64,000 bases of DNA from Beijerinckiaceae bacterium. Lineage in GTDB: Bacteria; Pseudomonadota; Alphaproteobacteria; Rhizobiales; Beijerinckiaceae. The DNA lies in the NCBI GenBank assembly GCA_021324915.1, contig JAJPIC010000019.1:38641-102640 (forward strand). Reading direction: 5' to 3'. Position numbers and translations under genes: made by a program. Numbering within the stretch: the stretch's first letter is position 1; the number at the start of each line of letters is the position of its first letter. This document shows positions 61,682-64,000 of the stretch, piece by piece. The notes under the pieces were generated by a model. It was not told the origin of the DNA. It did not search any database and was given only the letters and a program-made list of their open reading frames with translations.

Positions 61682-62875
61682 ATGACCCTGTTCCGCAACA
61701 GCCTCGACCTGCCGAAGCCTGCCGCCGAGACGCGTGTCGTCGTCGCGATGTCGGGCGGCGTCGATTCCTCGGCCGTGGCTGCGCTTCTCGTCGAACAAGG
61801 CTATGAAGTGATCGGCGTGACGCTGCAGCTTTACGATCACGGCGCGGCGGAACATCGCAAAGGCGCCTGCTGTGCCGGGCAGGATATTCATGATGCCCGG
61901 CAAGTTGCGGCAAAGCTCGGCATTCCGCACTACGTGCTCGATTATGAAGAGCGCTTCCGGGAAAAGGTGATCGACCGTTTCGCCCGCAGCTATGCCGAAG
62001 GCGAGACGCCGGTTCCCTGCATCTCCTGCAATAGCGAGATCAAGTTCGCCGATTTCTTCGACACGGTGAAGGATCTCGGCGCCGACCTTCTCGCCACCGG
62101 CCATTACGTCGCCTCCAAGCCGGACGGCGCCAACGGCCGCGCGCTCTTCCGGGCAAAGGACATAAGCCGCGACCAGAGCTATTTCCTCTTCGCCACCACG
62201 CGGGCGCAGCTCGACGTTCTGCGCTTTCCTCTGGGCGAGATGCAGAAGTCGGAAGCGCGCGCCATTGCCCGGCGCCATGGGCTCGTCGTTGCCGACAAGG
62301 CCGATAGCCAGGACATTTGTTTTGTTCCCTCGGGCAAATACAGCGATTTCATCGAGCGGATTTGGCCGGAGGCGGCTGTTGCCGGCGATATCGTCCATGT
62401 CGATGGCCGGCTGCTCGGCCGCCACACAGGCGTGATCCATTATACGATCGGTCAGCGGCGTGGGCTCGGCATCAGCCTCGACGGCGAGCCGCTTTATGTC
62501 GTGCGGCTCGATGCGGAACATGCGCAGGTCGTGGTCGGGCCGCGCGAGGCCCTCGCAACGCGCAGCGTACGGCTGCGCGCCTTCAATTGGATCGGCGAGG
62601 GTTCTCTTGCCGAACTCGGCCGGACCGGGCGCGAGGTTTTCGTTCGTGTACGCTCGTCGAAGCCGCCTGTCCCGGGATTCCTCCATATTGAAGAGGGCGA
62701 AGCTCATGTCGCTTTCGCCGATCACGAGGAGGGCGTCTCACCGGGCCAGGCCTGCGTGCTCTATGCGAGCGAAAGCGCCGAGGCGCGCGTTCTCGGCGGC
62801 GGTTTCATCGCGCAGACCGAACCTGCCGAGGATCATCGGATGCAAGCTCCGGCGCTTGCCGCCGCGGCTCGCTGA
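61682..62875 (+). CDS. mnmA: tRNA-specific 2-thiouridylase MnmA
   Basis: 397 residues. It thiolates U34 of tRNA for Glu, Gln and Lys. The PP-loop [18 protein letters not shown] (residues 19-36), the ATGHYV motif, the catalytic Cys116 in [13 protein letters not shown] and Cys213 in [10 protein letters not shown] are all present, and the C-terminal beta-barrel starts with [15 protein letters not shown]. Slightly longer than E. coli MnmA (368). It is followed 8 bases later by the PmtA-like gene. Confidence 0.95.
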   Translation: MTLFRNSLDLPKPAAETRVVVAMSGGVDSSAVAALLVEQGYEVIGVTLQLYDHGAAEHRKGACCAGQDIHDARQVAAKLGIPHYVLDYEERFREKVIDRFARSYAEGETPVPCISCNSEIKFADFFDTVKDLGADLLATGHYVASKPDGANGRALFRAKDISRDQSYFLFATTRAQLDVLRFPLGEMQKSEARAIARRHGLVVADKADSQDICFVPSGKYSDFIERIWPEAAVAGDIVHVDGRLLGRHTGVIHYTIGQRRGLGISLDGEPLYVVRLDAEHAQVVVGPREALATRSVRLRAFNWIGEGSLAELGRTGREVFVRVRSSKPPVPGFLHIEEGEAHVAFADHEEGVSPGQACVLYASESAEARVLGGGFIAQTEPAEDHRMQAPALAAAAR

Positions 62876-62883
62876 GGATCGGC

Positions 62884-63582
62884 ATGCCGCGCGCGCTCGC
62901 CCGCAGCGAAAGCTCACCGCGAGGCGCGAGCCTCGACAATCGCATCGTCGAGCGTGCCTATGCGCGATGGGCGCCGGTCTATGATCTCGCCTTCGACGCG
63001 GCGCTACAGCCCGGACGCAAACATGCTGCTGCGGCAGCAAGCCGCCACGGCGGGCTCGTTCTCGATGTCGGTGTCGGGACCGGGCTCGAATTGCCGATGT
63101 TTGCAAAGACGACGCGCGTCGTCGGCGTCGATCTATCCGAGCCTATGTTGCGCCGCGCGGCGCGCCGGGTCGAACAAGGCTTGGATCACGTCGCGGGCTT
63201 GGGAGTGATGGACGCCTGCCATCTCGCTTTTGCCGATGCGACGTTCGATGTGATCATTGCGCCCTATGTCTTGACCTCGCTTCCGAAGCCCGAGGAGAGC
63301 CTCGACGAATGGGTCCGCGTGTTGAAGCCCGGCGGCGAAATCATCCTCGTCAATCATCTCGGCGCCGGGAGCGGGCCGATCGCCTGGGTCGAAGCGCAGC
63401 TCGCCAAGAATAGCGCGACGATCGGCTGGCGGCCGGAGTTCCCTTGGGCCGTTCTTGCCGATTGGCTGGCCGGCAAGGCGGACCTTCAACTCTCGGAGCG
63501 CCGCGCTCTGCCGCCGTTCGGTCTTTTCACGCTGATCCGCATTACGAAGCGAGCCGCGGATGGATCCGATGCTACGCGATGA
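62884..63582 (+). CDS. PmtA-like phospholipid N-methyltransferase
   Basis: 232 residues, class I SAM methyltransferase. VERAYARWAPVYDLAFDAAL at the N terminus, GLVLDVGVGTGLELPMF (motif I), VVGVDLSEPMLRRAARR and IIAPYVLTSLPKPEESLDEWVRVLKPGGEIILVNH follow the Rhizobiales PmtA pattern, which makes phosphatidylcholine from phosphatidylethanolamine by successive methylations. GAGGATC precedes the ATG. It is 8 bases after mnmA and probably co-transcribed, though the functions are unrelated. It could also be a related methyltransferase of another substrate. Confidence 0.8.
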   Translation: MPRALARSESSPRGASLDNRIVERAYARWAPVYDLAFDAALQPGRKHAAAAASRHGGLVLDVGVGTGLELPMFAKTTRVVGVDLSEPMLRRAARRVEQGLDHVAGLGVMDACHLAFADATFDVIIAPYVLTSLPKPEESLDEWVRVLKPGGEIILVNHLGAGSGPIAWVEAQLAKNSATIGWRPEFPWAVLADWLAGKADLQLSERRALPPFGLFTLIRITKRAADGSDATR

Positions 63583-63693
63583 TCCGACCGGCGGAGGATA
63601 GCGCGAAAAACGGGCGCGCCGAGCGCCTTGACACTCTTTCGACGGGCGGCCTATACCCCGGCGCCGCGCCACATGAAGCGGCATGCGGGGCAC

Positions 63694-63770
63694 GGCGGAG
63701 TAGCTCAGCTGGCTAGAGCAGAGGAATCATAATCCTTGTGTCGGGGGTTCGAGTCCCTCCTCCGCTACCA
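63694..63770 (+). tRNA. tRNA-Met (anticodon CAT)
   Basis: 77 bases with CCA encoded. The acceptor stem GGCGGAG/CTCCGCT (with one G-U pair), D-arm, anticodon stem-loop with CAT and T-arm GGGGGTTCGAGTCCCTC are intact. The acceptor and anticodon arms look like an elongator tRNA-Met; a CAT-Ile reading is less likely. Confidence 0.92.
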
Positions 63771-64000
63771 GCTCCAAGCAAAACTAAGGTCGTAGACTGA
63801 CCGGCAAACTACGAACCGGGTAAGGGGCTGAATTGCCCTTCGGTTTGCCCCTGGCGTCGAATGTCATCGGGGACCCGCCGGTGTGCGGGGGGGGGGGGGG
63901 TTAGTCCAGGTCCCCTCGTGGGGGATGCGGGTTGCTCCACTTCTTTGGGCACAAGGGGTTTGTGATCCTCGAAGATCGAAAGCCCGGCCCAAAAAAGCGC
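63771..64000. other. Right-end non-coding sequence with 14-base G run
   Basis: 230 bases after tRNA-Met. It holds two short inverted repeats (TCGTAG/CTACGA; AGGGGC/GCCCCT) and 14 consecutive G at 63887-63900. No convincing open frame is visible to the window edge. The G run may be real or a sequencing or assembly artefact. Confidence 0.5.

Noticed and set aside
61628..62725. 365-codon antisense open frame across mnmA
   Set aside because: Reads as shadow of mnmA; no motifs.
63694..64000. Possible integration site of a mobile element next to tRNA-Met
   Set aside because: No integrase gene and no duplicated tRNA 3' end are seen before the window edge.

Overview
The window is a chromosomal segment of an alphaproteobacterium of the order Hyphomicrobiales (Rhizobiales). 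The evidence is the G+C-rich coding style, the set ChpT, CtrA and SciP, a Rhizobiales-type FliJ, proteins with DUF1134 and DUF1236, a PmtA-like phospholipid methyltransferase, and CheY and CheB encoded as separate single-domain proteins. A family such as Beijerinckiaceae or Methylocystaceae is a guess. No phage, transposase, CRISPR array or rRNA was seen. Two tRNA genes are present: Glu(CTC) and Met(CAT).

Layout. (1) 1-5116: two RND drug-efflux permeases of the MdtB/MdtC type; the first is cut by the window edge. (2) 5141-21212: a surface-glycan region with two divergent GDP-mannose 4,6-dehydratase family genes, seven glycosyltransferases or likely ones of several folds, an MBOAT O-acyltransferase with an SGNH-like partner, a methyltransferase and two secreted proteins. 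No polymerase, flippase or export gene lies inside the window. (3) 21440-26156: a YkgJ cysteine-cluster protein, secreted proteins (one a DUF1236 protein with strong tandem repeats), an FAD monooxygenase-like protein and a CelD-type acetyltransferase. (4) 26399-32760: a hotdog thioesterase, a patatin divergent from acetoacetate decarboxylase, another glycosyltransferase, and a run of small genes (PqqD-like, GYD, a ribbon-helix-helix candidate, a cupin and an unknown). (5) 32966-38405: a very large protein that I read as pyrophosphate-dependent PEP carboxykinase, then an AmpG-type transporter and a CAP-domain lipoprotein. (6) 38585-46886: a same-strand series of P450, benzoate-CoA-ligase-like enzyme, acyltransferase, esterase and a DevC/DevA-type ABC exporter, followed by an opposing DUF6134-like secreted protein. 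(7) 47275-52152: a SulP transporter without STAS, tRNA-Glu, a coiled-coil membrane protein, a DUF1134 protein and CysQ. (8) 52425-61284: chpT, cheA-cheW-cheY-cheB-cheR, ctrA, fliJ, a flippase-like membrane protein and sciP, which is a compact cell-cycle, chemotaxis and motility block. (9) 61682-63770: mnmA, a pmtA-like gene and tRNA-Met; the window ends in non-coding sequence with a 14-base G run.

How the genes work together. In the last block, ChpT is expected to pass phosphate to CtrA, and SciP to restrain CtrA-dependent transcription. A CtrA-box-like site with an embedded GANTC lies just upstream of sciP, and paired GTTAAC sites lie upstream of ctrA. The best candidate for an undescribed system is the P450/acyl-ligase/acyltransferase/esterase/ABC run, which looks like a small pathway that makes and exports an acylated or aromatic-acid-derived product. 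The pyrophosphate-type PEPCK is the most unusual single enzyme.
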